From positions 54,354,538 to 54,418,537 of the forward strand of contig CM055104.1 in the NCBI GenBank assembly GCA_029204225.1: a stretch of DNA of 64,000 nucleotides, read 5' to 3'. Origin of the DNA: Diphasiastrum complanatum. Lineage: Eukaryota; Streptophyta; Lycopodiopsida; Lycopodiales; Lycopodiaceae. The position numbers and the translations under genes were made by a program. The stretch's first letter is position 1, and each line of letters starts with the position of its first letter. Shown here piece by piece: positions 23,307-34,559 of the stretch. Under the pieces are notes generated by a model. That model saw nothing but the letters and a program-made list of their open reading frames with translations, was not told the DNA's origin and made no database searches.

Positions 23307-23333
23307 TAGGGTTTAGGGTTTAGGGTTTAGGGT
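23307..23333 (+). repeat. Short interstitial telomere-type repeat
   Basis: Three and a half TTTAGGG units follow CCTAGGG in tandem. This is the common plant telomere unit; here it is internal, next to copia remains. Confidence 0.9.
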
Positions 23334-23419
23334 CTAAGGGATCAGGTCTGGGTGCAGATGGCTCACTCTTGTGTAATCTAGAGTACCTATCCCTCATCCT
23401 ATATAGGAGTTAATTTTTT

Positions 23420-25260
23420 TTTGGCATTATAGTAACTTGCTTCGATTCTTTTGCTCAACTACACCATTATGTTTTGGAGTGTAGCTGGCTGTGAACTGAT
23501 GGTGCACGCCACATAATGATAGATAGTTCGTCATTTTATTTAATAAGTATTCTCCCCCTGAATCAGACCGTAGGGTATTGGATTTTTGACTAGTTTGGTT
23601 CTAAGCAAATTGCTTGAACTCTTTGAAGTGATTGAATGCTTCTGACTTGTTCTTTATGAACATGATTCTGGTGAATTGGGAGAAGTCATCAATAAATGTG
23701 ATAAAATATAGAGCTTGACCTAAGGAGGGTACGCTCATAGGACCACATAAGTCACTGTGAATCAGTGATAGAATGGACTTAGCTCTCTTGGCTTGTCCTC
23801 CTGGAAATTTTGTTCTAGGTTGTTTCCCTAGTAGACAATTTTCACAAACAGTCTGATTAGCTGTGGTAACAACATCAATATTCTTGATTATATTATTATG
23901 ATGCATGTACAAGATTGACCTCATGTTTAAATGACCTAGCCTTTGATGCCAAACATGAGCATCAGAATTACTCACAGAAAGTAAATGATCCTGACATTCA
24001 AAGAGGATTTCATTGGAATTCCCATCAACAATAGTACATCGACTAGCAGTAAACAAGACTCTATAGCCTTGATTAGTGATCTTGCTAATAGATAATAAGT
24101 TCTTTGTTAACTTGGGTACATAAAGTACACCATCTAACTGTCTAGTGATGTTGTCAGGGAACTGCAGTCGAATGGAGCCTTGGCCTTCAACCTTGTGTGA
24201 ACTTGAGTCACCGAAGAAAATGTACTTTTAATCTGTTGCTATGAAAATAGAAAATAGGTTCCTACATGGTGTCATACGTTGTGAAGCACCTGAATCAAGA
24301 TACCATTGAGAGGCTTCTCTACATTTTTTTGTTGGTCTTGTACCATCAGTACCTTGCATCCTCTTAGAAATTTTTGACAGAGTCAGAACCTTTGTCTTGG
24401 TGTTGCTGCATCTTCTTTCTCACTTCATTGTGCCTGAGGATGTGACAATCCTTAATGTCGTGATTTGATCTTTTGCAATATCTGCAAAAGAGTTTGGTCT
24501 TGGATGGATGTTGCTATCTATATTGTTGTTGTTGTTGTTGTGTTGAATCTAGTTGCTCTATCTTTGTCTTCTTGTCTTTAAAATTCTTCTTCTTGGACTG
24601 ATGCTTATTAGAGTACAGTGTCATTAACTTGGTACTTATTGTCGATAAGCTTTTCCTCCGTACTTCTTACTACAAAAGACTTGTTGTCAGCTTCTGAAGA
24701 GACAGCGCATGAGTATTGCTCAAAAGTAATACTAGATTATCATAGGAGGATGGAAGACTAGCAAGAAGAGACATTGTTGAGTCTTCTTCTAATATAGGAG
24801 AACCTATTGCAGCAAGTTGATTCAGCAACTATTTGAACTCATTTACATGATCACTGACTAGGGTGCCTTCGCTCATGTTGAGTGTGAGGACCTTCTTTCT
24901 CAAGAAGAGACGAGTCGATACATCTGAGGTCTCGTAGATACTTGTTAGGATATCCCACGATTATTTGGAGGTGGTGTTGTTTGATACTTGAGCAATTTGA
25001 TTGTCTTTAAGATTCAAGGATACAACGCCAAGTGCTTTGCCATCCTTTGCTTCCCATGCTGGGAGCAATTCAGTTCTACCGGTCTAGCTATTGAATCGTT
25101 TACGTATACCCATAGCTCCTTCTCGATTAAGATCATCCTCATCTTGAATTTCCACATGTGGAAATCATCTCCGTTGAACTTGTTAATTAGATGGATCTCT
25201 GAGGTTGAACCTTCCATTATAATTGAGGAACAAAGATTACACAAACAAAATATGAACTAG
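23420..25260 (-). mobile_element. Ty1/copia 5' half (gag to integrase)
   Basis: Minus strand. Gag starts at about 25220 (MEGSTSEIHLINKFNGDDFH, then MWKFKMRMIL). A zinc-knuckle zone lies near 24450. Pre-integrase (HVWHQRLGHLNMRSILY) and the integrase start (LIHSDLCGPMSVPS, FITFIDDFSQFTR) lie at 23601-24056. Integrase is cut near 23420; RT and RNase H are absent. A related minus-strand copy is at 40905-42245. It is a fossil with several breaks. Confidence 0.9.
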
Positions 25261-25330
25261 CTCTAGAAAAACAAGAATGTATTAGGTTCCTATATATTTT
25301 GGACTCTAGTAATTCAAAAACACCTCGTTC

Positions 25331-25870
25331 TGATACAAATCTGTTGGCTTGGATGTTGATGCCAACTGATAAAACAGATTCCTATTAAAAGATCTCAGAT
25401 TAGTTGGAGAACGGATATTAATGAGCTACTCTGATGAGAGTATCAGTGTAGATGTCTTAGACAACCGTTCAGATAAATTACGAAAACTACTAGGCGTCTA
25501 AGACAACCATGCAATTCCCTGATCCTGATATTCTGACATAAAAGAATGTAATTACAATTAGGCGTCAAGGACATGCATACATTTCCTTGTCTGTGATATT
25601 GCGGAAGAAGAGTGAGAGTTACTTGACACTCAACAAGAATGTAAGAAAATGAAACAATAATGAATCTGTATATTAGTCTTGTAAAACAACAATTAGACCA
25701 CTTTAAAGGGTCTTTAAGCCAAAGGTGAAGGCCTGTAGTCTGAAAGACACAAGTGAAACGGGCAGAAGGCGGATGACTCGCAGAGGACAACGACAGAAAA
25801 CTGGAATCAGTTTCGGTTAACGCTAATGCATTTCTTTTGATTAGATCTTCTAATTTAATCAGTCCCCTGG
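25331..25870 (-). repeat. 5' LTR of the minus-strand copia, with primer site
   Basis: Just upstream of gag on the minus strand, AGCCAACA closes an LTR near 25341 and is followed by a degenerate primer site (TGTATCAGAAC). Repeated words around CTAAGACAACC and GCGTC occur inside. The outer edge is unclear because MITE copy 2 begins at 25873. Confidence 0.5.
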
Positions 25871-25872
25871 AT

Positions 25873-26245
25873 TGACATTAGAGGATGTTTGAGTTCAAAA
25901 AGGGCCGCATATGAATTCGTGCCAAGATCTCTTTTGCATTTTGTCACTATTTTCAACCAACATCTTTGAATCACTAAAACTTTTTATTAGTAGCTTAGAA
26001 GTATGACATGTAATATGTCATTGGAAAGCGCTCGTCAACGCACAGATTTTCGTCACATTCTGATATGGCAATCAAAAGTTATGCCATTTTTAGTGTAGAC
26101 TCAAAATGTGACTCAAAGAAGTAACGTTATGTTAAAGCCACTATGTCAAGAATCTATTGGGCCACATGTACAAAAGAAGTGAATAAAAAATGAAAAAAGA
26201 ATCTTGACAAAAGGCCCTTTTGTGTTTAAACTTCCTCTAATGTCA
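25873..26245 (-). mobile_element. MITE-like element, copy 2
   Basis: The ends are perfect inverted repeats: TGACATTAGAGG at 25873 and CCTCTAATGTCA at 26234-26245. Inner arms around AAAAGGGCC are also inverted. The whole 373 bp matches 1830-2207 in reverse orientation, with the shared GCGCTTTCCAATG and GGCACGAATTC-like words. There is no ORF. Confidence 0.8.
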
Positions 26246-26299
26246 CATAAAGAGATCAACGAAGGATGCAAATATGATGAAGAAGAAAGTCACGGAAAT

Positions 26300-26694
26300 A
26301 GACAGTCCGAGATAGCTCCAAAGTGAGTTTACAGATTAGCAGTAGGCTAGTCATACTATTCGTGAGAAGAGAACATCTCTCTCGCGCCAACGTGCTGATT
26401 TGGGAAACAGACAGCACTCAGGAATTGTATTGTAAATTCAGTTCTGATAATAGAAGCAATTTTCTCAATGTTCTGTTCAGTGAAGTGTATGATCTGCAAT
26501 ATTGGAATGCATGCTATCAGTAGATAAATTTCCACTGTTGTTTATTTAACATTATCTGCTGTTTACAAGTTCGAATTTTAGATCAGATCTGCAGTAGCTG
26601 ATCTGGAGCTTGGAAGAGAATCAGACCGCAGTCTGTAGCAGCAGCTACTCCTGCCAAGTCGGCTCTATCTGGCCTTCCCTTCATTTCACATTAG
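26300..26694 (+). repeat. Probable 5' LTR end before a primer-site array
   Basis: AT-moderate sequence with no ORF of note, ending TTCACA just before TGGTATCAGAG at 26695. I infer an LTR only from this position; no second copy is in the window. Confidence 0.4.
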
Positions 26695-26885
26695 TGGTAT
26701 CAGAGTGTCTTGACGTCCCCCAGATTTCCCATTGCATCAGTAGTATCAGAGCGTCTTGACATCTCCTTGATTTCCCCACTTTGCATCAGTGGTATCAGAG
26801 CGTCATGACATCCCCCAGATTTCCCATTGCATCAATGGTATCAGAGCGTCTTGACGTCTCCCTGATTTCCCCACTTTGCATCATA
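26695..26885 (+). repeat. Four tandem units carrying a tRNA-Met primer site
   Basis: Units start at 26695, 26741, 26790 and 26836 (46-49 bp apart). Each opens with TGGTATCAGAGC or a one- or two-base variant, followed by GTCTTGACGTC and a GATTTCCC stretch. LTR retroelements normally have one such site. No gag follows; 26886-27160 shows no gene. Confidence 0.85.
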
Positions 26886-27159
26886 TTGGTTGACAAAAGC
26901 ACCTTCCAAAACTTAACAAGCACATGGAAATTTTGATAAATCTAGAACAAAAAAGAATAATAAGTTATAGGAGTAGGTGGAAAGATAAAAGCACATGTGA
27001 ATTCTATTATTTAATTGAAAAATTAGCAAAATCAAAAAGAAAATGAAGACCTTAACAAGCGTAGTTGGCACTTGGAAAGATAAATTTTCAAAAGCAATGG
27101 TGTGGAATTGAATGAACGTGTCACTTATGAGAGTCTATTTAATACGTAACGTAAACGCG

Positions 27160-27720
27160 AAGACTAAATAAAATATGGTAGGATTGCCGTCTGGAGTCTG
27201 GAGCGATCCAGCGCAGGCAACTGCGATGGCTGCGTGAGCTTTCGTCATGCAAGGGGAGTTGAATCTTAGTGGATTATATTGATGCCTGTATTCTGCCCCC
27301 AATCCAATACGGGATCCTGTTTGCATAGTCTTAGCTGGGCCTAAATGTCAAACCTGCAGATGTTTTTTCCCTGGGATAGACAGTATGTTCTGGCTTTGAG
27401 ATCACAGTTGGCTCGCCAGCTCCTTTTAGCTACGTCAACAACAGCTTCTCTTCGTCACTCTTCATTCATAGCTGAGCATCGCTCACGGAAAGGAAGAGGA
27501 TACACTGGCACAGAACCCAGAGATGGGATGTATTGCCCAATATTTGTGAATCGCAGAAGCGGCGAAAAATATTGGTAGCTTCCAGCTTTTCTTTGAGTAA
27601 GTAGGCTGATTAGCTGATCCTACTCCGTTGAGCGGGCAAGGATTTGTATCTGTCTGTCTTGTTGCAGGGGAATTAAGCTGGAGTTTGAAAGCAGTGCGAT
27701 GAAGCCAAACAAGAGCACAG
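27160..27720 (+). promoter_or_regulatory. Promoter and 5' leader of gene A
   Basis: Blocks are conserved with gene B's upstream region: CTAAATAAAATATG (about 27165), GCGCAGGCAACTGCGATGG (27211-27229) and GAGCATCGCT plus ATTGCCCAATATTTGTGAATC in the leader. About 162 bp (27239-27400) separate GCGTGAG from ATCACAG; in gene B these are adjacent, so A carries an insertion here. B's TATA-like TTTTATAACT has no match in A. Confidence 0.6.
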
Positions 27721-28538
27721 ATGAACATTGCATGTCCGAGCAGCAGTCAAGGTAAAGCATGCCGATGGTGGAGCTAGCTAGCTTAACATTCCTATTTCTT
27801 TGATTAAGTATTATTATCTCCACGTTGTATGTTTCCTTTTCTCTTTTTGGTTTTCTACTATACTTTCTCCTGGTTGCAACTGCTCAATAAGCTCACTTGT
27901 AACGTGTAACTAGTTAGTATCACTGTTCTGTTGCTGAAGTACTTGAATTGGAAAATGTGGGTTCACATACACTAATTTTGATTTTGTGAAGCATTTTAGC
28001 ACAGTTTGGTTCAATCGCAAAGCCTATCAGCAAAGCGTCCACTCAAATCCATGTAAAAGCCTTGGATGCCGTCGTCAGTGTCAACTCTTTCTTCACAGTT
28101 GCAGTCTTCCTAGGATTGTCTTTCGATGTCCCCCAAAAGTCAGCAACCCCAGTATCAGCGTGTGTCCCAGGTGCAAACGTAGTTAAGTATCTTCTGGTTT
28201 TTGAGGTGGTGTCTTTCGGCTGCTTTCTATTTTCAAGTCTTATTGCTCAGGGGATGAAGCTTCGTCTCATTTTCTACAATAGTAGTGATCCTCAGGAAGC
28301 ACAAGCAGTCGAAATCAATCAGAAAATTCTAAGATTTGGCATGATTGCTTCTGCCATGGGATCAACAGCAGGCACCTTATTCTTATTACTATCAATGATC
28401 AATATCATCCAGTTGGAGCTTGGCAGTTGGTCTTGTGGAAAATTTTGGCCACAGAGAGCTGCAATTCCTTTAATAGTCTTGGTTGGAAATGGTGGTATTA
28501 TCTTTATATCATCGGTTTTCTATGCAGCTCTTCACTAG
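27721..28538 (+). CDS. Gene A: four-helix plant membrane protein (MEE60-like, tentative)
   Basis: Two exons, 27721-27751 (31 nt) and 28000-28538, with a GT-AG intron of 248 nt (GTAAAGC...CATTTTAG), give 189 residues. I chose this ATG because the exon length and phase exactly match gene B. The N-terminus is soluble (FGSIAKPISKASTQIHVKAL). Four hydrophobic segments follow, at about residues 35-52, 73-95, 119-144 and 164-188; the tail is only an Ala-Leu-His end. There are no catalytic motifs. The layout and words such as ALDAVVSVNSFFTVAVF resemble a plant-only family of small membrane proteins, which I recall as that of Arabidopsis MEE60. That name is from memory and unchecked; the molecular role is unknown. 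The frame is intact. Gene B is its paralogue (about 85% similar by eye). Confidence 0.85.
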
Positions 28539-29740
28539 AAGCAGCCTTCCCACTTTTTAAATTATAAAGCAATTTGATGAGCATTTATACATTGGGCTAA
28601 GTTTAGCAGGGTTTGCTATCACTTGTTGTTGGAAGCATTATATACGTGTAACAATTGTTAGCTGTTAACTAAGAAGACATGGAATTCGTTTTGCATCAAC
28701 TGGCCGCTTATTGCAGTTGTTTAGTAACTAAGTAATACAGCCCCACTTTTAATCTGTTGAGAATTTCAAGCTGAGGTAAAAATTCTTGCTTTTACTTTTC
28801 AAAGAATCTTCTTGATGTGCACATTTTGTAGGAAGAGAAAAGATGCCCATGCCCTAAAATAAAGTGTTAATGTACTCTACTCAAATTGATGATGTTTTAT
28901 CTCAGTATTGAGGAAGGGGTTTTTGAACCCTTTCCATTGGCACAGTTTAAGTGGTCGTATAATTATGGCGAAGCCATTAGGTCAAGCCGTGATTGAACAT
29001 CAGCCTGAACATCATATACAAGTCATGTTGTTTCACGTTAACTAATTAGTGTCGATAGGATCCTCTCCCTTGTCTCTATATGTTTGTTAGCAGATACGAT
29101 GCCCATATCTATTCCTTGTTTTTCTTTAGTAACTTAGCTAGTTTCTTGGCCATCCTTTGCTCACAAGATAATTTTTAGTTATCTTGAATAAAGCTAGTTA
29201 TTGAGAGTGACTGATAATGCTTTATGCAATTAAGATCTCCAAAAAACCTCTTCACTTGTTTTTTGCATAGCATCACCTTCTTTCATACGTCGTTGTACTT
29301 GTGCATTTTCTATTCATCCTCATAACTTGCTGAAATTCTTTTGCTCACCTTTAGGCTCCGATATTCTCCTACATAAGGTGATCTCGAAGAGTTGTCAACA
29401 ATGTGAGTCGAAATCAAAGTTGGTTCTAATTCCTTCTATTTCTGCGCCCTAGTTAATTGAGTTATGACCAACACATTGATGGTATATGGGAGTCCTACGA
29501 GACTGAATAAATTCAGCTATGTGGCAACGTTCTCATGCTCTATATTCTTCCTATGAGGACAACTCATATATGGATAAAAGTTGTCTTTTAGCTCTCTAAG
29601 TGCAGTCCTCTACTTGATGATCATTCCCATAGCCATGACATTTTATTCAAGGTCAGACTCCTGTTTTTCTTAGTTGATTTGCAAAGATCGACACCAAGTC
29701 TCCATTTTATTCATCTAGAAAACATACATCATCTTCTCAT
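28539..29740. other. 3' flank of gene A; no further gene seen
   Basis: It probably contains the 3' UTR of gene A (to roughly 28900; AATAAAG near 28858 could serve as a polyadenylation signal). 29000-29740 is unassigned and may include the decayed 5' part of the following gypsy element. Confidence 0.45.
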
Positions 29741-32700
29741 ATGGTGTCACCATTTCTAGATAACGTTCATAATAGTAGGATGCCGAGTCTTTCTTTTCCA
29801 TACTTTGTTGATGAACTTGAGAGTATGGCTTATCGGAAACCCAAGTCAGTGAAGAAATTGAAGAAAAAATCTAAGTCATCAGTCAGAGATGCCTTCAAAC
29901 AGGGGTTGTGTTTCAATTGTGGCGAGGCGGGCCATCTGGCTAAAGAGTGCCCGTTAAAGAGCAAGTCCTCATCTAATCTTATGACAGTTGATTTGCCAGC
30001 AGGTAAAATGGAAATTGATGTTATTAATAGTACTTGTGAATGTCAATTCAGTACATTGTCTTTTGGTCCTCATAATTTGTTTCGAGTAAGAGGCAAGTTG
30101 TTGGGGAAAGATGTGAATGTATTGCTGGATTCAGGCAGTACTCATAATTTTATTAATTCTCAACTTGTGCAGAGACTCCAGGTGCCTACCAAGCCAAGTG
30201 ACCATCGTTATGTGGTTAAGCTTGCGTCGGGCGTAGATACTAAAGTTTTTGAAGTAATGATTCCGGATTTGGAGCTGGATCTCCAAGGCCATATTGAGAA
30301 GATTAATTTCCATGTTCTAAACCTGGGCCAATCGGACATAATTTTAAGATATGAGTGGTTCTTTAGTAAATCTGATAGTTTGCAAATTGATTTTAAGAAG
30401 CATGAGTTACGATTCATAGATTCTAGTGGTAAAGTTGTATCCATTTTTGGTGATGATACTGGAACTCAGTTTCCAATGGATAGCGGAATTAATAAAGGAA
30501 GCTCACAATTTTGATTGTTACTATCTTGTTTTAAAATCTTGCTTAAGTGGAATTGTTTCTAAGTCTTCACATGAGAATGATAGTACTAAATCAATTATTG
30601 ATAGTAATTTCATTGTGAATGATGAAAATCAGTATGGTAATTTAGATCATGATCATGACGAGAAACAGTTATTAGCAGATTTAAAGCAAAAATTTAGTGA
30701 TGTTTTTCCAAGTGAACTTCCACATGGTCTACCTCCGTCTAGGTCAGTAGATCATAAGATACAATTAATTCCGGGTAGTCAACCTATCTTCCGACAACCG
30801 TATCGGTTTAGTCTGAAGGAAGAGGAGGAAGTGACTCAGCAAATTGAGGAGTATCTCCGAATGGGTCACATTCAACCTAGTAAGTCGCCATGGGGGGTGC
30901 CAGTACTTCTTAAGGATAAGAAAGATGGTACTTTCTGGATGTGCATGGATTACAAGGGGTTGAATAAAGTTACCACTAAGAATAAGTATCCTCTACCTAG
31001 GATGGACGATTTGGTTGATCGTTTGGGTGGAGCTGGATATTTTACTAAAATTGACTTGCAAACTGCTTATCATCAGATTTGAATTCATCCAGGAGATGTG
31101 TCTAAGATAGGTTTTAGGACTAAATTTGGTCATTATGAATTCTTGGTGTTACCGTTTGGGTTAACAAACGCTCCGACCACTTTCCAGCAAATGTTGAACG
31201 ACTTGTTTCGTCCATATATCTGGGAAAGTCTGTTGTAGTGTTTTTAGATGATATACTCATCTATAGTAAAACACTCAAAGAACATAAAAAGCATCTTATG
31301 ACTGTCTTGAGGATTTTGAGACAGGAGAAGCTTTATGCTAAAGAGTCAAAGTGTGAATTCTTCAAAAAGAACTGCTATATCTGGGTCATGTCATATCCTG
31401 GAAGGGAATTATGATAGATCAGAAAAAGATTAAAACAGTTATGGAATGGCCAATTCCTAAAACAATAAGAGAACTTAAATCTTTTTTGGGATTTACTATT
31501 TCTTCCGTAGATTCATCTTGGATTATTCGTTGATTGCTGCACCTCTCAACAATGCGTTGAAGGGGGTAATTACTCGAAAGAGTAGGCCGAGTCCACCTCT
31601 TGTGTGGAATGAGACATTGGATGCAAGTTTTAAAGAACTAATTGTCTCAGCACCAGTATTGATCATAGCAGATCTGGATAAACCTTTTCTGGTTAAAGTG
31701 GATGCTAGTGATTATGCAGTTGGTGCAGTTCTGTTACAAGAGGGGAGGCCAGTTGCTTTTGAGAGTAAGAAGTTGTTTGATGCATAGACTAGATATACAA
31801 CTCAGGAAAAAGAACTGTTTGCGGTGGTGCATGTGTTGAAAACGTGGAGACACTATTTATATGGTAGGCAATTTATAGTGTGCTCAGATCACCAACCATT
31901 AAAGCATTTCTGTAATCAGAAAGACCTTAGGGGTCGAAAGGCTCGATGGGCTGAGCTGATGCAAAAATTCAACTTTGATTTGAGATATATTAAAGGATCG
32001 TCAAATCAAGTGGCAGATGCCTTAAGTCAGATTGTAGAGGTGAATGAGTTGTCATTCACAGAGATCACTACTGATTTCTATCTTTCATTTCGAGGTCATT
32101 ATAAACAAGATTCTCATTTTGGACCTATATGGCAAAGAGTTCTGAATGGCTCTCAATTAGGAACTGATTTGCAAGGTGATCAGTTGGTTGTGAAAGGTAA
32201 GAAGATAGTGAATGATTTTTCCATTCGGAATGAGATATTGTTCCGAAGGAGAAAAGTGTGTGTACCAGGAGTGGATGCATTAAAAAAGAAAATTTTATTT
32301 GAATGTCATGACGCACCTTGTGCTGGGCATCCAGGTGTACATCGTACTCTAGATTTGGTACGAAGGGACTCTTTTTGGCCAAAGTAAAAACCTTTCGTAG
32401 AATCTTATGTGTTGAATTGTGATCAGTGCCAACGAAATAAAGCAGAGCGCTTAAAGGCTGGTGGACTTTTACATCCATTGGATTTCCTTCTAAACGATGG
32501 GATAGTATTTCAATGGACTTTGTAATTGGTTTGTCGAGGACGAATAAACATAATGATGCAATTTGGGTCATAGTTGATCGGTAAACAAAATTGGCTACGT
32601 TTATTCCAGTAAAGACTACAATTAAAGCGTCTAATTTAGCTCAAGTGTTTGTTGAACGTTTGTTCAAGCTATATGGGTTGCCATCTAACATTGTTAGTGA

Positions 32701-32871
32701 TCGAGATCCTAAGTTTACAAGCCGATTTTGGACAACGATGTTTGAAAAGCTTGAGACGTCTTTGAGCATGGGTTCGACTGATCATCCGGAATCCGATGTT
32801 CAGACTGAGAGGACTAATCAGATGATGGAACAAATGCTTTATGCATATGTTTCACTTAGGCAATCTCAGTG
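29741..32871 (+). mobile_element. Ty3/gypsy chromovirus, 5' part (gag to integrase)
   Basis: In order: zinc knuckle CFNCGEAGHLAKEC (about 29909-29950), protease LLDSGSTHNFIN (about 30122-30160) and RT from about 30770 with [10 protein letters not shown] (about 31238-31270). RNase H follows (31518-32030), then integrase with HPGVHRTLDLVRRDSFWPK (about 32325-32387) and the catalytic core to 32871. The integrase is then split by a DNA element and resumes at 39099. No 5' LTR is seen. It is a fossil with a handful of breaks; domains are well preserved, so it is not very old. Confidence 0.95.
32868..32871 (+). repeat. Probable target-site duplication, left copy
   Basis: AGTG here and AGTA at 39095-39098 flank the 6.2-kb element. 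Reading across the insertion gives the expected gypsy integrase order, S-Q before the gap and E-K-Y-L-P after it. Confidence 0.6.
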
Positions 32872-33171
32872 AACACGATGACATTTGTTTTGGGACTTTG
32901 ACCTAAAAAAAAGTAATCTTTTTTGGTGTTTTTTAATGGTCCTAGTTTTAGGCCAAAATCATGGATTTTTTTAATAAATCTTTAAATTTTGTTTTTAAAG
33001 AGGCCAAAAAATGCATATTTAAAATATAGAACTACAAGTTTTTTGTTGCAAACTTCATAAAACCATCATAATTACAAAAGAAATAATAATTCAAGAGAAC
33101 AAATGATTTTTGAAACTCGAAATCCCATTGAAATAAAAAATAACTTAAATTATATTTGCACATTCTTTTAT

Positions 33172-34420
33172 TTAAAGTACATCTTCTAAGGAATTTTCAC
33201 TGATGCCTCTCAATTCAGAACTTGACATATTCTCAACACTCTCATTTTCAGCTGATGAAGTGGAAGACCCGTCTTCTTCATCTGAGTCAATTGGCATGTC
33301 TTCCTCAGAATCCGCATCTGATGTTGACAAAAAACCTTGTAAATCAGCTTTTCTCTGTTGATTATGAGTGGAGGATGATGGTTTTTCAAGTAATCCAAGT
33401 CGTTCTTTCAATATAAATATTGTTGACTTTTGTAGATGATTGGTCATTGTTAATTCGAAATTAAATGCCAAAACATCTACATCCTGTAGATTCAAATCGT
33501 CGACTCTTGGTTGATTTTTTGGCAATCTCTTTCTCTTGCCCTTTGGTTCTACTTGGAACATTTCGAGTTCGTACCTTCCCAAAAAAGCATTCATTGAAGT
33601 GGTGCGCAACCAATGGACACGTAGTACTTTTGTTTGATTGCTATTTTGAATAAACCAAGTACTTTGGCAATCCAAAATGGATGTCCTTCATTGTTTTCTG
33701 AAGCTAGAAGTGCAACAAGGCTTCCAATTTGGATTTCATTCAAATCACCGCGCCATTTCATTTTTGCAACTTTTACACTTTGCCTATTCTTCCTTGAGCC
33801 CACATAAATTTCACGTTCCTCACCTTGCACAAGCTGTAGGAAATCATTATCTCAAAGAAGATCTGAAGGTTCGACAGTCGTAGTTGATGTTCCTAATTTA
33901 TGAGGCCAATGAAATTCATCAGTTGTTGATGTATGTGCGAGATTGAGCAAACTGATTTTTTGTTCCTCAAAAAAGTCCATCCACCAATGCTGATCAAACT
34001 CATCAAAAAAATGATAAGCTACTTGAATACTTGATTCCAAAAAAATGAATGAGCCAAATGGATCAATCTCACGATGTTCTCTTTGCACCTTTTGTTCTTC
34101 TAGCAAGGACTTCAAGGGAGACAACACAACAAGCTTGATTTGAGTCAATGAAATGCTAAGCAAAAATCGAACTCCTTCAAGAGGTAGCCACGAAATTGAA
34201 TTTGAAAATAGTTTGTCCCGTAATAATATAATGTTTGATTCGTTACATTTGATTTTAAACTGGTGCTGAAAGCTAATATCATTAATATTAGCTACGCATC
34301 GCTCTGTTTCGTTGGATGCCTTAACATAATCACGAAAATCATATGTGTGTCTGATTAATGACACGTTTGGGTTTGGCACATACGATTCCTGAACAATGCT
34401 TTGTAGCACTGGTAATGAAA
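33172..34420 (-). pseudogene. Partner gene with a possible chromatin-reader (chromo/BAH/Tudor-like) domain
   Basis: Three overlapping minus-strand frames (33852-34409, 33591-33830, 33172-33675) look like one decayed or spliced gene. The N-terminal part contains WLPLEGVRFLLSISLTQIKL and DPFGSFIFLESSIQVAYHFF, with no known match. The middle reads IQIGSLVALLASENNEGHPF, WIAKVLGL, then KVLRVHWLRTT and GRYELEMF. This is a beta-barrel-like pattern (G-x-L-V-A-L, F-W-x-A-K-V, V-H-W) reminiscent of BAH, Tudor or chromo-type readers. The tail is acidic (SDADSEEDMPIDSDEEDG). It is divergent from the methyltransferase-like gene and shares its upstream gap. A transposase function is not excluded. The product name is inference. 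Confidence 0.45.
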
Positions 34421-34559
34421 AAAGTTTTCAGCATTTTCATTAAGATAGCATTTTGAATTTTCCTAAAAAGTTTGTTTTTTTGCAAATTTTTAATTGTCTT
34501 TGATAATTTTTGAAATGTCGAGGATTTCTTTTAAAATTTCGGGGAAACCTCAAGATATT
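34421..34559. promoter_or_regulatory. Intergenic gap between divergent genes, candidate shared promoter
   Basis: About 140 AT-rich bases separate the two divergently oriented genes of the 6.2-kb element. No clear TATA pair stands out; the assignment rests on gene layout only. Confidence 0.3.

Noticed and set aside
23307-23333. Chromosome end
   Set aside because: Only about 3.5 telomere units, with more than 40 kb of sequence continuing on both sides as mapped here.
32125-32571. Long minus-strand ORF
   Set aside because: It is the shadow of gypsy RNase H/integrase on the plus strand.
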